DNA of 64,000 nucleotides from Moritella marina ATCC 15381 (GCF_008931805.1 NZ_CP044399.1:62001-126000); one strand, 5' to 3'. Counted from the first letter of the stretch, positions 17,758 through 27,550 are shown. The notes: generated by a model from the letters alone, not told the origin. Program-made: numbers and translations.

Positions 17758-19128
17758 TTATTTATGCGGGTTACGCGTATCTTCACTATTGGCAAAGTTA
17801 CGCATAAGTAGCGCGTGATCCAATTCTACTTCTTCAGGTACAGGTAAGTAAACAATGTGACCAGAACCAGGCGCATATTCCATTGACTCACCTTTACGGT
17901 TTTCTAATTCTTCAAGTTTAAAGGTCATGTTGCCTTGTGGTGTCATTAATTCTAATGAATCACCCACTAAGAATTTGTTTTTCACGATCACTTCAGCAAA
18001 ACCTTTGTCGTTACGACCGTTTAGCTCACCAACGAATTGTTGCGTTTCACTGATTGAATAGCCGTAATCGTAGTTTTGGTATGCATCGTGTGTATGACGG
18101 CTTAAGAAACCTTCCGTATAACCACGGTGGGCAAGGTGTTCTAGTGTCCCCAATAATGATGGATCAAAGTCGCGGCCAGCAACGGCATCGTTAATCGCTT
18201 GCTTATATACTTGCGCAGTACGCGCACAGTAGTAGAAGGATTTAGTACGACCTTCAATTTTTAATGAATGTACGCCCATTTTCGTTAGACGCTCAACGTG
18301 TTGGATAGCACGTAGGTCTTTTGAGTTCATGATGTAAGTACCATGCTCATCTTCAAATGCTGGCATATATTCGTTTGGACGACCTTGTTCTTGTAATAAG
18401 AAAATTTGGTCAGTCGGTTTACCTTCACCTAAAGTCGGTTCTGGCGAATCAGTTTCTGGCATATAGATTTCTGGTTTGGTTGCAACAATATCACCCGTTT
18501 CATTTTCAGTCGCATCATGCGCATCGTATTTCCAGCGGCATGAGTTAGTACATGAGCCTTGGTTTGGATCGCGTTTATTGATGTAACCAGATAATAAGCA
18601 ACGGCCAGAGTAAGCCATGCACAATGCGCCGTGGACAAATACTTCAATTTCCATATCAGGACAATGGAAACGAATATCTTCAATTTCATCCAGTGATAAT
18701 TCACGCGATAAGATCACGCGTTTAATACCTTGGGTGTACCAGAATTTCACCGTCGCCCAGTTTACTGCATTGGCTTGCACTGAAAGGTGGATAACCATAT
18801 CAGGAAACGCTTCACGTACCATCATGATCAGGCCTGGATCAGACATGATAATTGCATCTGGCTTCATCGCGATGATAGGGGTTAAATCACGGATGAATGT
18901 TTTTAATTTCGAGTTATGAGGTTGGATATTACAAACGACATAGAATTGCTTACCAAGTGCGTGCGCTTCATTGATACCAACTGCTAAGTTTTCTAAGCTA
19001 AATTCATTGTTACGAACACGTAGGCTATAACGCGGTTGACCAGCGTAAACAGCATCAGCGCCATAAGCAAAAGCATAGCGCATGTTCTTTAAAGAACCGG
19101 CAGGGGAAAGTAATTCTGGAGTAAACAT
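17758..19128 (-). CDS. trhP: tRNA hydroxylation protein TrhP (YegQ, U32 family)
   Basis: In E. coli this U32 protein makes 5-hydroxyuridine at U34 of tRNAs, using prephenate, independent of oxygen. 456 aa (E. coli 453). The start MFTPELLSPAGSLKNMRYAF, the cysteine segment CMAYSGRCLLSGYINKR with GSCTNSC, and the long motif around YIMNSKDLRAIQHVERL are present. A C-terminal beta-barrel follows residue ~370 (NKFLVGDSLELMTPQG). Second member of the U32 set here besides ubiU and ubiV; first gene of an apparent trhP-ferredoxin operon. Confidence 0.95.
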   Translation of the reverse strand: MFTPELLSPAGSLKNMRYAFAYGADAVYAGQPRYSLRVRNNEFSLENLAVGINEAHALGKQFYVVCNIQPHNSKLKTFIRDLTPIIAMKPDAIIMSDPGLIMMVREAFPDMVIHLSVQANAVNWATVKFWYTQGIKRVILSRELSLDEIEDIRFHCPDMEIEVFVHGALCMAYSGRCLLSGYINKRDPNQGSCTNSCRWKYDAHDATENETGDIVATKPEIYMPETDSPEPTLGEGKPTDQIFLLQEQGRPNEYMPAFEDEHGTYIMNSKDLRAIQHVERLTKMGVHSLKIEGRTKSFYYCARTAQVYKQAINDAVAGRDFDPSLLGTLEHLAHRGYTEGFLSRHTHDAYQNYDYGYSISETQQFVGELNGRNDKGFAEVIVKNKFLVGDSLELMTPQGNMTFKLEELENRKGESMEYAPGSGHIVYLPVPEEVELDHALLMRNFANSEDTRNPHK

Positions 19129-19282
19129 TTCAACCTCAATTTTTGTCTGAGTTCAAGTCAGGGAATGTCCTTCGACATCAAGGTTCGCGATTCTACGTGT
19201 TGGTTGGTATTTTGGTGTTGATCTAGATCAGGTTTTATTGGAAGAGTCTGGGGCGAGATAGGCGTCATTTTCGTGCAGATAC

Positions 19283-19313
19283 AAAAAAGCTCAGAACAAG
19301 TCTGAGCTTTTTT
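19283..19313 (-). terminator. Terminator after the Na/Pi symporter gene
   Basis: AAAAAAGCTCAGA / TCTGAGCTTTTTT around ACAAG, 26 bases past the symporter stop. It has A and T runs on both sides, but only the minus-strand gene needs it. Confidence 0.88.
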
Positions 19314-19338
19314 ATTTCGTCATTTTAGCAATCTGGAT

Positions 19339-20493
19339 TTAGAAGATAATCATTAAACCAGGTAGTGCGAAGAATGCGCCAACTACATAACCAAAGGCGA
19401 TGAATTTGTTTTCAGTACCTTGGCGTGCTAATGCTTCTGAACACTTGATTGGAATCTCACGTAAGAACGGGATACCGTAGATAAGTGCTACTGCGAATAC
19501 GTTAAACATTACGTGTACCAGTGCAATTGTCATTGCTACTTGTGCGAACTCACCGCTGATAGATGTTGCAGCAAGTAACGCTGTAATTGTTGTACCTATG
19601 TTGGCACCCAGTGTGAATGGGAAGATTTGACGTGTAGTAAACACACCGCTACCCGCTAGTGGAATCATTAGGCTTGTAGTTGTTGATGATGATTGCACCA
19701 TCACAGTAACTGCTGTACCAGATAAGATACCGCTTACTGGACCACGACCGATGGCACCGTGTAATACTGCTTTAGCACGACCAACCATTACTGATTTCAA
19801 TACTTTACCTAGGAAGGTAACTGAGAAACCAATCATGAAGATACCGATGAACACCATTACTAGACCAACTGTATTGCTTTCTACAGGTAATGAACCAGCA
19901 AGTTCTTTAATTTGGTTTACCGCAGGTTTAGTTAACGGTTTAATAAAGTTGAATTCTTTAATACTTAAGCTGCTGTCAGAAACAAAGAAATCAGCTAGGA
20001 ATGTCGCCATTTTCTCAAGGATACCAAATGCAATTTCCAATGGTAGGAAGATAGCAACGGCGAGTAAGTTAAAGAAGTCATGTACTGTTGCTGCACTGAA
20101 TGCACGCTCAAACTCTTTCTTGTCACGGATATGACCCATGCTCACGAAAGTGTTGGTGATTGTCGTACCCATATTCGCACCCATAACCATCGGGATTGCG
20201 ATTGAGAGTGGTAAGCCGCCGGCTACTAGGCCAACGATTACTGATGTGACTGTACTTGAAGATTGTACTAACGCTGTAACTAGGATACCTAGTAATAAAG
20301 CGACAAATGGGTTAGTTGCGAAAGCGAATATTTGTTCTGCACCAGCACTACCACCGGAGAACATTTTAAAGCCTCCGCTTACCGTAGATACAGCTACCAA
20401 TACGAAGTATACCAATGCGGCTACACTTACCCAGCTAAATACTTTTTGCATTGTGCTTGGGTTCAATTCAATTGCTTCGTTGTTGTTTTTCAT
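19339..20493 (-). CDS. nptA: Na+/phosphate symporter, NptA family
   Basis: 384-residue inner-membrane protein with two inverted repeats, each with the QSSS signature of SLC34/NptA transporters: LVQSSSTVTSVIVGLVAGGL (~residue 76) and VMVQSSSTTTSLMIPL (~260). Each is followed by a GANxGTTIT loop (GANMGTTITNTF, GANIGTTITALL). It imports inorganic phosphate with sodium, in keeping with a marine host and the neighbouring pho/pst genes. A Pho box with a well-placed minus-10 lies 78-95 bases upstream of the start, so PhoB control is likely. Confidence 0.88.
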   Translation of the reverse strand: MKNNNEAIELNPSTMQKVFSWVSVAALVYFVLVAVSTVSGGFKMFSGGSAGAEQIFAFATNPFVALLLGILVTALVQSSSTVTSVIVGLVAGGLPLSIAIPMVMGANMGTTITNTFVSMGHIRDKKEFERAFSAATVHDFFNLLAVAIFLPLEIAFGILEKMATFLADFFVSDSSLSIKEFNFIKPLTKPAVNQIKELAGSLPVESNTVGLVMVFIGIFMIGFSVTFLGKVLKSVMVGRAKAVLHGAIGRGPVSGILSGTAVTVMVQSSSTTTSLMIPLAGSGVFTTRQIFPFTLGANIGTTITALLAATSISGEFAQVAMTIALVHVMFNVFAVALIYGIPFLREIPIKCSEALARQGTENKFIAFGYVVGAFFALPGLMIIF

Positions 20494-20554
20494 CTCTAGG
20501 TACCGTTTTATCCATCGCTCTTGACAGATTTGCTTCAGTTAGTTGACGAGAAGG

Positions 20555-20588
20555 ATTAGAACAAACTTGTGTGACAGAAATATTACAA
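20555..20588 (-). promoter_or_regulatory. Pho box and minus-10 of nptA
   Basis: On the minus strand TTGTAAT (20588-20582), spacer ATTT, CTGTCAC (20577-20571) form a two-repeat Pho box with 11-base period. Ten bases on is TCTAAT (20560-20555), one mismatch from TATAAT. This geometry is identical to the pstS and pstC promoters in the window. Confidence 0.65.
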
Positions 20589-20854
20589 TGAATTTTTAAT
20601 GTCATAAAAAATGCGATGTAATATTTAAGCTATTGTTTTTATATGGCTATTTATTTGAAATTAATTTCATTAGTTATTGTAATAAGTGAGAACGGCTAGC
20701 TTAAATTGGTTGTTTTTGGCGTTTTTATACACAAATAATAGCTATTGTGACAGTGTTGTCATGTTCATTATGCGGATATAGGCTGCTGGACAGGGATAAA
20801 ATGCGCTTTAATGCGTAAAGGTATGGCATGATTCATAGTCTAAGGACATGCTGT

Positions 20855-20881
20855 AGATAGTAGATAGTAGATAGTAGATAG
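20855..20881 (+). repeat. Heptanucleotide tandem repeat (AGATAGT, nearly 4 copies)
   Basis: AGATAGT at 20855, 20862 and 20869, and a partial AGATAG at 20876. It lies in non-coding sequence about 115 bases beyond the rdgC stop. Likely slippage-prone; no gene depends on its length as far as I can see. Confidence 0.8.
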
Positions 20882-20995
20882 ATGAAGAGTGCAGCATGCC
20901 GGCATTGGCATACTGCATAGGAAGGCGACAATGTATTGGTTATCGTTATCGTTATCGCTTATAGCGCCCTTTATGACGGCAATTTATTATAGCGT

Positions 20996-21910
20996 TTATT
21001 TTGCCGTTGATTCTTCGCCACCTAAGGCTGTGATCAGCTCAGGGATAAAGCGCATTAGCTCACCAGTCATCAAGGCAAAGTCAGCATCAAATTTAGCCGC
21101 GTAATCATCGGTTGCTACATCATCATTTTGTTCTTTGATAAGGTCGCTGAACTTAAGACGTTTTACTGACATGTCATCGCCCAATAAGAAAGACAGTGAT
21201 TCGCTCCAATCCAAGGCTAATTTTGTTACTAGCTTATCAGCATTAAGATGGTGTTGAATTTCTTCACTGGTTAAGTCTTGTTCTTTACAACGGATAATAC
21301 CGCCGTGTTCAAGTGCAGAGCGTAATTCAGCTTCATCGCCTAATTCAAAACCAGGTGCAGCATTACCTTTATTTAACCATTCAGTCATGGTGATATCAGC
21401 TGGTGTGGTTAACGCAACCGGAACAACGGGTAAGCTGCCAACACATTTACGTAATAACGCGATCAGGTCTTCGGCTTTTTTAGCGCTTGAAGCATCTACC
21501 ACTAATAAATCTTGCGATGGACAGATCCAAGCAAACGTTTGGCTGCTACGTGGGAATGCACGCGGTAAAAGTTGATGAACGATATCTTCTTTCAGTGCAT
21601 CTTTTTCTTTTTTCTTCAGGCCGCGGCCTTGTTCTGCTTCAATGCTATCTACTTTTTCTTGTAGCATGTCTTTAACCACAGATGCGGGTAATACGCGGTC
21701 TTCTTTTTTCGCACAGATCAGGATGTTATCGCTAATACCGTGTGTTAACGCTTGGCCTGATTTACCCAGTGGTTTGATCCAACCGAACTTTGACAAGTCT
21801 TGGCTACCACAAGGGGTAAACGGAAAGTCAGCTAACTTGGTTTCAAGTTGCTCAATATCTAGTTCAAATGGACGGGTGAAACGATAAATTAGTAAGTTTT
21901 TAAACCACAT
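20996..21910 (-). CDS. rdgC: Recombination-associated protein RdgC
   Basis: Ring-shaped double-strand DNA-binding protein that limits RecA. 304 aa (E. coli 303). Conserved N-terminus WFKNLLIYR, FTPCGSQDLSKFGW (~31-44), KKKEKDALKEDIVHQLLPRAF (~99-119), SAKKAEDLIALLRKCVGSLP and the C-terminal FDADFALMTGEL. Monocistronic, divergent from phoB across an AT-rich 397-base gap. Confidence 0.97.
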   Translation of the reverse strand: MWFKNLLIYRFTRPFELDIEQLETKLADFPFTPCGSQDLSKFGWIKPLGKSGQALTHGISDNILICAKKEDRVLPASVVKDMLQEKVDSIEAEQGRGLKKKEKDALKEDIVHQLLPRAFPRSSQTFAWICPSQDLLVVDASSAKKAEDLIALLRKCVGSLPVVPVALTTPADITMTEWLNKGNAAPGFELGDEAELRSALEHGGIIRCKEQDLTSEEIQHHLNADKLVTKLALDWSESLSFLLGDDMSVKRLKFSDLIKEQNDDVATDDYAAKFDADFALMTGELMRFIPELITALGGEESTAK

Positions 21911-22307
21911 TATAGCAGGACCTTGGTATCAACTGTTTGGATAACCAGTATACTCAAGGACGTTGGAAATACAAGTTTGCCTCTTGGCTAAACCTTCATC
22001 AACTTAGATCTAAACTTAAGGTGCCAACTGTCCTTTAGGTTTATAAATAATTTAATGGTATTGTCAATTTAATTATTAAAATCAATATTTTAATTAAGTG
22101 CTATATTTATGTGCGATAAATGACATTTGTTAGGTATGAATCGACTTTTTAATAAAAAATTCATCAATGTAATAATACTGAAACATATTGAGCAGATAAT
22201 CGCTTTCAGTTAAAGTCGAAAGATAAATAAGTCTTTCATCATTTAAATAGAAATCTTTTACTGACTGTACGCAGTTGATAAGGGAAGAATAGTAAAGGAT
22301 ATTTACA
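21911..22307. other. AT-rich gap between rdgC and phoB
   Basis: Very AT-rich, with short AT palindromes near 22070-22105. I looked for a Pho box in front of phoB with the 7+4+7 pattern and found only weak candidates (CTTTCAT at 22233, ATGTCAT in reverse near 22127), none with a matching minus-10. The phoB ribosome-binding site AAAGGA is at 22294-22299. No gene seen. Confidence 0.5.
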
Positions 22308-22994
22308 GTGTCTAAGCGAATTTTAGTAGTTGAAGATGAACTAGCGATCCGTGAAATGTTGTGTTTTGCATTAGAGCAAAAAGGATTTGATGTCGTTGAA
22401 GCTGGGGATTATCCAGAAGCGGTAGAGCGCCTCGTTGAACCTTACCCTGATTTGATCTTACTTGATTGGATGTTGCCTGGTGGCAGTGGCATTAAATATA
22501 TTAAGCACTTAAAATCTCAACCTCATTCATCCGCTATTCCTGTCGTGATGTTAACTGCACGTGGTGAAGAGGAAGATAAAGTCAAAGGCTTGGAAGTCGG
22601 AGCGGATGATTACATTACCAAACCCTTCTCGCCGAAAGAATTGATTGCACGATTAAACGCTGTTATGCGTCGTGTTGCACCAATGACGCAAGACTCAGTG
22701 ATCGATATTAGTGGCTTGCAGCTTGATCCTGTTGCGCACCGCGTGTCAGCTGGTGACGAGGTGATAGATATAGGCCCAACAGAATTTAAACTATTGCACT
22801 TTTTTATGACCCATACCGAGCGCGTATACTCTCGCGAGCAGTTACTTGATAATGTTTGGGGTATGAATGTGTATGTTGAAGACCGTACGGTTGATGTACA
22901 TATCCGTCGATTACGCAAAGCATTAACACCGAGTGAGCATGATAAGTATGTTCAGACTGTACGTGGTGCAGGTTATCGCTTCTCGGTACGTTAA
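22308..22994 (+). CDS. phoB: Phosphate regulon response regulator PhoB
   Basis: 228-residue OmpR-family regulator (E. coli 229). Receiver domain 1-~120 with the phospho-acceptor Asp53 ([10 protein letters not shown]), Thr83 and Lys105 (YITKPFSP). A winged-helix DNA-binding domain spans ~130-228 with [17 protein letters not shown] as the recognition region. GTG start at 22308, with AAAGGA eight bases upstream. 22 bases before phoR. It activates promoters with Pho boxes, three of which are seen in this window. Confidence 0.97.
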   Translation: MSKRILVVEDELAIREMLCFALEQKGFDVVEAGDYPEAVERLVEPYPDLILLDWMLPGGSGIKYIKHLKSQPHSSAIPVVMLTARGEEEDKVKGLEVGADDYITKPFSPKELIARLNAVMRRVAPMTQDSVIDISGLQLDPVAHRVSAGDEVIDIGPTEFKLLHFFMTHTERVYSREQLLDNVWGMNVYVEDRTVDVHIRRLRKALTPSEHDKYVQTVRGAGYRFSVR

Positions 22995-23016
22995 TCAGTA
23001 GAGTTGAAGTTACAAT

Positions 23017-24315
23017 ATGAATAAAACGAACGTTTTTCTCAGTGGCTTATGGCGACTGTTATATTGGTATATCCCGTTTTTTCTTGTTGGTTTAATTATT
23101 GATGATATCACCTTGAGTTTACTCATTGCTGCGGGTATCAATGTGATTGCCCTGTATCGCAATCAATATGTATTGCATAAATGGCTGTGGGTAGGGCGAA
23201 GTGCCACACCACCGGAAGGCAAAGGCAGTTGGGAATCTATTTTTAACGGTATCTATAGTTTACAGCGTCGCCATAAACGTAAGCGTAAAGAATTGCGTGT
23301 GGTGATCCGCCGTTTTCGTGAGGGGGCTGAAGCGCTCCCTGATGCTGTTGTTGCCTTAGATACTGATTATTCGATTATGTGGTGTAATAAATTAGCGCAA
23401 CAAATGATTGGCTTGAAATGGCCGGAAGATGCAAATCAACATATTGGTAACTTGATCCGGACACCGGATTTTATCCAATATCTAAATTCTAAAGATTACC
23501 AAGAGCCATTAGAGATCACATCGCCGACGCATAATTCGAAAACGCTAGAAATCCGTATTATGACTTATACTGATGATCAATCGATGTTGGTTGCACGTGA
23601 TGTCACTGAACTGCGTCAGCTAGAACAAGTTAGACGGAACTTCATGGGTAATGTGTCACATGAATTGCGCACCCCGTTAACCGTCTTAAAAGGTTATTTG
23701 GAGATGCTTGAACCGGATGAGTCGGACAAAATGTTTTTACGTGCGCACAAAGTCATGTCAGAACAAACGGCACGTATGGACTCGTTGGTGAATCAACTAC
23801 TGGCCTTGTCTCGAATTGAAGCTGCACAGGCTGTCGACTTTGAAAAACAAGTTGATATACCGTTTATGTTGTCGATGTTAGAGCAAGAGGTATTAATTTT
23901 AGGTGCTGATAAGGCGTTAAATGTCACATTTACCATTGAACATGGTTTGTTTGCCATGGGTGATGAATCGCAATTACGCAGTGCAGTATCTAACTTAATC
24001 TATAATGCAGTACGTTACACGCCTGAAAAAGGTGATGTAATTGTGGAGTGGAAAAAAACCGCAGCGGGTGGCTCATTTAGCGTGAAGGATAATGGTGATG
24101 GCATCTCTGCCGAGCATCTTCATCATTTAACCGAGCGTTTTTATCGTGTTGATGATGCGCGTTCACGTGATTCTGGTGGTTCAGGTATTGGCTTATCCAT
24201 TGTTAAACATGTATTGACCAATCATGACTGCTTGTTGAATATTGACAGTAAAGTGAATAAAGGCAGCTGCTTTAGCTTTACACTCCCGCAGGTGACTACG
24301 GTAAAACGCCATTAA
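23017..24315 (+). CDS. phoR: Phosphate regulon sensor kinase PhoR
   Basis: 432-residue membrane histidine kinase. One hydrophobic N-terminal region (~10-47), a basic linker (~84-97), a PAS domain (~104-195), the dimerisation domain with phospho-His215 in NVSHELRTPLTVLKG, and an ATPase domain with N box NLIYNAVRYTP, DNGDGIS and GGSGIGLSIV. In E. coli it phosphorylates PhoB under phosphate starvation and is held off by the Pst system through PhoU. Ends in a strong terminator. Confidence 0.97.
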   Translation: MNKTNVFLSGLWRLLYWYIPFFLVGLIIDDITLSLLIAAGINVIALYRNQYVLHKWLWVGRSATPPEGKGSWESIFNGIYSLQRRHKRKRKELRVVIRRFREGAEALPDAVVALDTDYSIMWCNKLAQQMIGLKWPEDANQHIGNLIRTPDFIQYLNSKDYQEPLEITSPTHNSKTLEIRIMTYTDDQSMLVARDVTELRQLEQVRRNFMGNVSHELRTPLTVLKGYLEMLEPDESDKMFLRAHKVMSEQTARMDSLVNQLLALSRIEAAQAVDFEKQVDIPFMLSMLEQEVLILGADKALNVTFTIEHGLFAMGDESQLRSAVSNLIYNAVRYTPEKGDVIVEWKKTAAGGSFSVKDNGDGISAEHLHHLTERFYRVDDARSRDSGGSGIGLSIVKHVLTNHDCLLNIDSKVNKGSCFSFTLPQVTTVKRH

Positions 24316-24338
24316 GATTATAGTCACTATAACGCTTG

Positions 24339-24368
24339 AAGCCCATCCATCGTGTGATGGGCTTTTTT
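24339..24368 (+). terminator. Rho-independent terminator after phoR
   Basis: GCCCATC (24341-24347) pairs with GATGGGC (24356-24362) around 8 bases, flanked by AA and six T. Confidence 0.88.
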
Positions 24369-24404
24369 GTCATTGATTTAATTTTATTTAGTATAAATCG
24401 ATGA

Positions 24405-24460
24405 CTGTCATCAAACCGTCATGTTTCGTTCATATTATTGTCATCAGTTTATTGGATACT
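24405..24460 (+). promoter_or_regulatory. Double Pho box and minus-10 of pstS
   Basis: Four direct 7-mers with exact 11-base period: CTGTCAT (24405), CCGTCAT (24416), CGTTCAT (24427) and TTGTCAT (24438). This makes two overlapping or adjacent PhoB dimer sites. Ten bases later comes GATACT (24455-24460) as a minus-10. The boxes take the place of a minus-35, as in PhoB-activated promoters. Confidence 0.85.
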
Positions 24461-24537
24461 TGTAGTCACAGAAACGAGATACAAAACATTATTAGTCATT
24501 AAGACGAAGTAAAACATTATACTTGGAGAAGTAAAAA

Positions 24538-25515
24538 ATGAATATTAAACAAATTGTTGTAGCATTAGGGATTTCAATGACAGCAATCGCTTCACAAAGC
24601 GCATTTGCTGCAGGTCTAGACCCTAAATTACCAGAATACCAAAAAGTCAGCGGTATCTCAGGTAATCTATCTACAGTTGGTTCAGATACATTAGCAAACA
24701 TGATGACGTTGTGGGCTGAAGAATTCAAACATACTTACCCAAGTGTTAATGTGCAAATTCAAGCGGCGGGCTCTTCTACAGCGCCACCGGCACTAACTGA
24801 AGGTACTTCACAATTCGGACCAATGAGCCGTAAGATGAAGTCAAAAGAAATTGAAGCGTTTGAAAAACGTTACGGTTACAAACCAACGGGTATTCGTGTT
24901 GCTATCGATGCACTGGCAGTATTCGTACATAAAGATAACCCAGTTGAAGGTTTAAGCATTGCAGATGTTGATGCAATCTTCTCAAGCACATTAAAATGTG
25001 GTGAATCTAAGCGTGTTGAACGTTGGGGTGAGCTAGGTCTAGAAGGTTCTTGGGCAGAACGTGACATTCAATTGTTCGGTCGTAACTCAGTATCAGGTAC
25101 TTATGGTTACTTCAAGAAAAAAGCACTGTGTAAAGGTGACTTCAAGAACAATGTAAATGAGCAACCTGGTTCAGCATCTGTTGTACAGTCTGTATCATCA
25201 TCACTGAATGCAATTGGTTACTCAGGTATCGGTTATAAAACATCAGGTGTGCGTGCAGTAGCAATTGCTAAAAAAGGCACTAACTACATTGATGCAACAT
25301 TAGATAATGCAGCATCAGGTAAATACCCACTGTCTCGTTACCTATATGTTTACATCAACAAAGCGCCAAACAAAGCATTATCACCAATGCAAACTGAGTT
25401 CTTGAAATTGATGTTATCAAAACAAGGTCAGAAGATTGTAGCGAAAGATGGCTACATCCCACTACCTAACTCAGTAACAACAAAAGACCTTAAGAAAGCG
25501 GGTATTACACTGTAA
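24538..25515 (+). CDS. pstS: Phosphate-binding periplasmic protein PstS
   Basis: Periplasmic receptor that hands phosphate to PstCAB. 325 aa with a Sec signal peptide cut after ...SQSAFA (24). Phosphate-binding elements include [10 protein letters not shown] (~47-56), [15 protein letters not shown] (~79-93) and [12 protein letters not shown] (~180-191). This is the shorter marine PstS type, unlike the ~346-residue E. coli form. It is expressed from its own Pho-box promoter, ends in a terminator, and is separated from pstC by narK and a gcvR-like gene. Confidence 0.93.
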   Translation: MNIKQIVVALGISMTAIASQSAFAAGLDPKLPEYQKVSGISGNLSTVGSDTLANMMTLWAEEFKHTYPSVNVQIQAAGSSTAPPALTEGTSQFGPMSRKMKSKEIEAFEKRYGYKPTGIRVAIDALAVFVHKDNPVEGLSIADVDAIFSSTLKCGESKRVERWGELGLEGSWAERDIQLFGRNSVSGTYGYFKKKALCKGDFKNNVNEQPGSASVVQSVSSSLNAIGYSGIGYKTSGVRAVAIAKKGTNYIDATLDNAASGKYPLSRYLYVYINKAPNKALSPMQTEFLKLMLSKQGQKIVAKDGYIPLPNSVTTKDLKKAGITL

Positions 25516-25875
25516 TACGACTTGCTTAAGTGAATTAATTCAAAGCCCGCTATTCAGCGGGTTTTTTGTTTTCTGTCATACCACTATTTTACAATGCCAT
25601 TCTGGTCTCACCTATTGATTCATTGAGTATTTATCGCGGCTCTTCGCACTGTCATTAAGTTTAGAGTGATTGCTTATAAAGTGATACATTCCTTACGTTT
25701 TATCCCCATTTTGGTGCATTTTTTCAGTCTAGGTCTAATGGGTTTTAATGTTTTTTAGTTAAGCTGCTGATATATAAGGGTTAAAAAACCATTTTTTTAG
25801 TTGGCATTAGTGTTGCAGTATTTTAGCTAGGATAAAATTTTATATATTTTTTTTATTATCGAAGAGGGATTTTTT
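25516..25875. other. 360-base gap between pstS and narK
   Basis: After the pstS terminator the sequence is AT-rich, with T runs near 25790 and 25845-25857. The narK ribosome-binding site GAGGG is at about 25863. I could not fix a promoter or a clear FNR or NarL site. Confidence 0.5.
25546..25567 (+). terminator. Rho-independent terminator after pstS
   Basis: CCCGCT, loop ATTC, AGCGGG, then six T, 30 bases past the pstS stop. Confidence 0.9.
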
Positions 25876-27336
25876 ATGGGACAAGAAAAATTTAACATAC
25901 TGTCTTTTTCAGGGAAGATGAAAACCTTACACCTATCGTGGATGGCGTTTTTTATTACCTTTGTGGTGTGGTTTAATGCCGCGCCATTAATGCTAGCGAT
26001 CAAAGACAGCATGGGACTCACGACAGAAGAAGTCAAAACCTTACTGATCCTCAACGTTGCTTTAACTATCCCTGCACGGGTTATTATTGGCATGCTAACC
26101 GATAAATATGGCCCGCGTATTGTTTATTCGACCTTGTTAGCTGTCTGCTCAATTCCTTGTTTTATGTTTGCTTTGGCAACGACGTTCGAACAGTTGGCTA
26201 TCGCGCGTTTTATGATGGGTCTAATTGGTGCGGGTTTTGTGGTTGGTATTCGTATTGTCAGTGAATGGTTTCCGGCTAATGAATTAGGGACCGCGGAAGG
26301 TATTTATGGCGGTTGGGGTAACTTTGGTTCTGCGGCAGCCGCCTTTACTTTACCGACGGTAGCACTATTATTTGGTGGTGAAGATGGCTGGCGTTATGCG
26401 ATTGCTATTACTGGTTTCATGAGTCTAGCGTTCAGTGTGGTGTATTATTTTAACGTCACGGATACACCGAAAGGTGCAACGTATTTCCGTCCGAAAAAAG
26501 GCGGGGCAATGGAGGTCACGAGTAAAGGCGACTTCTATCTATTATTGTTCATGAAGTTACCTATGTATCTCACCTTGGGTCTGTTAGCGTGGAAACTACT
26601 ACAGATAGATATGTTCACTGAAACCACAACCAATGCTATCTATGCTGGCCTGGGTCTATTGTATGTACTTGATTGCTGGAAAACATACCAAGTAAACAGT
26701 GATATCTTTATCAAAGAGGTACCTGAAATTGAGCGTTATAAGTTTAAGCAAGTCGCTGTTTTAAATGTATTATATTTTTCAACATTTGGTTCAGAGTTAG
26801 CTGTTGTTTCTATGCTGCCGTTGTTTTTCGCTGAAACATTCGGTTTAGGTATGGCTGAAGCGGGTATGGTTGCAGCGTCTTATGCCTTTATGAATTTGAT
26901 GTCGCGTCCTGGTGGTGGCTGGATCAGTGATCGCTTTGGCCGTAAGAAAACCTTACTTATTCTAACTGCGGGTCTTGCGGTTGGTTACTATGCAATGTCG
27001 CAAATCACTGGTGAATGGTCACTTGTAGTGGCTATCGCGACAGCAATGGCATGTTCGTTCTTCGTGCAAGCGGGGGAAGGGGCTGTATTTGCTGCCGTAC
27101 CATTAATCAAACGTCGTTTAACAGGGCAGATTGCAGGTATGACTGGCGCATATGGTAACGTTGGCGCAGTATTCTACTTAACGCTGTATTCTATTGTATC
27201 AACGCAAGTTTTCTTCTACGCAATTGCTATTACCGCTATTGTTGGCTTTATTGCATTACTGTTAATGGAAGAGCCAAAAGGTCATATTGCTGAAGTCGAT
27301 GAAGACGGTAAAGTTACATTAATTAATGTGTCATAA
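25876..27336 (+). CDS. narK: Nitrate/nitrite MFS transporter, NarK family
   Basis: 486-residue major-facilitator protein. It has the nitrate-signature glycine stretches in helices 5 and 11, GGWGNFGSAAAAF (~149-161) and TGAYGNVGAVFYL (~420-432), and the substrate arginine region FMMGLIGAGFVVGIRIVSEW. A long central loop is rich in charged residues (~residues 195-215 and 270-290). Twelve membrane segments are visible in the hydrophobic pattern. Nitrate or nitrite is inferred; no nitrate reductase gene is in the window. It sits inside the pst region with its own start and terminator. Confidence 0.88.
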   Translation: MGQEKFNILSFSGKMKTLHLSWMAFFITFVVWFNAAPLMLAIKDSMGLTTEEVKTLLILNVALTIPARVIIGMLTDKYGPRIVYSTLLAVCSIPCFMFALATTFEQLAIARFMMGLIGAGFVVGIRIVSEWFPANELGTAEGIYGGWGNFGSAAAAFTLPTVALLFGGEDGWRYAIAITGFMSLAFSVVYYFNVTDTPKGATYFRPKKGGAMEVTSKGDFYLLLFMKLPMYLTLGLLAWKLLQIDMFTETTTNAIYAGLGLLYVLDCWKTYQVNSDIFIKEVPEIERYKFKQVAVLNVLYFSTFGSELAVVSMLPLFFAETFGLGMAEAGMVAASYAFMNLMSRPGGGWISDRFGRKKTLLILTAGLAVGYYAMSQITGEWSLVVAIATAMACSFFVQAGEGAVFAAVPLIKRRLTGQIAGMTGAYGNVGAVFYLTLYSIVSTQVFFYAIAITAIVGFIALLLMEEPKGHIAEVDEDGKVTLINVS

Positions 27337-27429
27337 ACCAACGACGTTAAAGGTTATGTTGCGATCGAGGTTGTGAACTATTTATGACGCGGAATGATAA
27401 TCGTTAATCAGCAGGGCAATATAATATAA

Positions 27430-27468
27430 AAAACGGCGCCATTATCTTATCGATAATGGCGCCGTTTT
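27430..27468. terminator. Bidirectional terminator between narK and gcvR-like gene
   Basis: Perfect 17-bp stem starting AAAACGGCGCCATTATC, loop TTATC, and its complement, with A and T runs at the two ends. It serves both convergent genes. Confidence 0.93.
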
Positions 27469-27550
27469 GTTTGTGCTGTATTTATATATGCGCTGCGTTA
27501 TATATTTCGCCCTTTATTTAGGTCGCGATTTATATGGTTTAAATGGCTAA

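Larger units (their letters stand above)
20494..20995. other. 502-base intergenic region between nptA and rdgC
   Basis: Holds the nptA Pho-box promoter (20555-20588), AT-rich sequence, a heptamer tandem repeat at 20855-20881 and a TTATCG triplet repeat at 20940-20957. I see no convincing gene; the only ORF overlaps rdgC in antisense. Confidence 0.6.

Noticed and set aside
20889-21104. Small plus-strand ORF at the 3' side of rdgC
   Set aside because: Half of it is antisense to the conserved end of rdgC and no ribosome-binding site is evident.
22100-22260. Pho box in front of phoB
   Set aside because: Isolated CTTTCAT and reverse ATGTCAT lack a second in-phase repeat and a minus-10 at ten bases.
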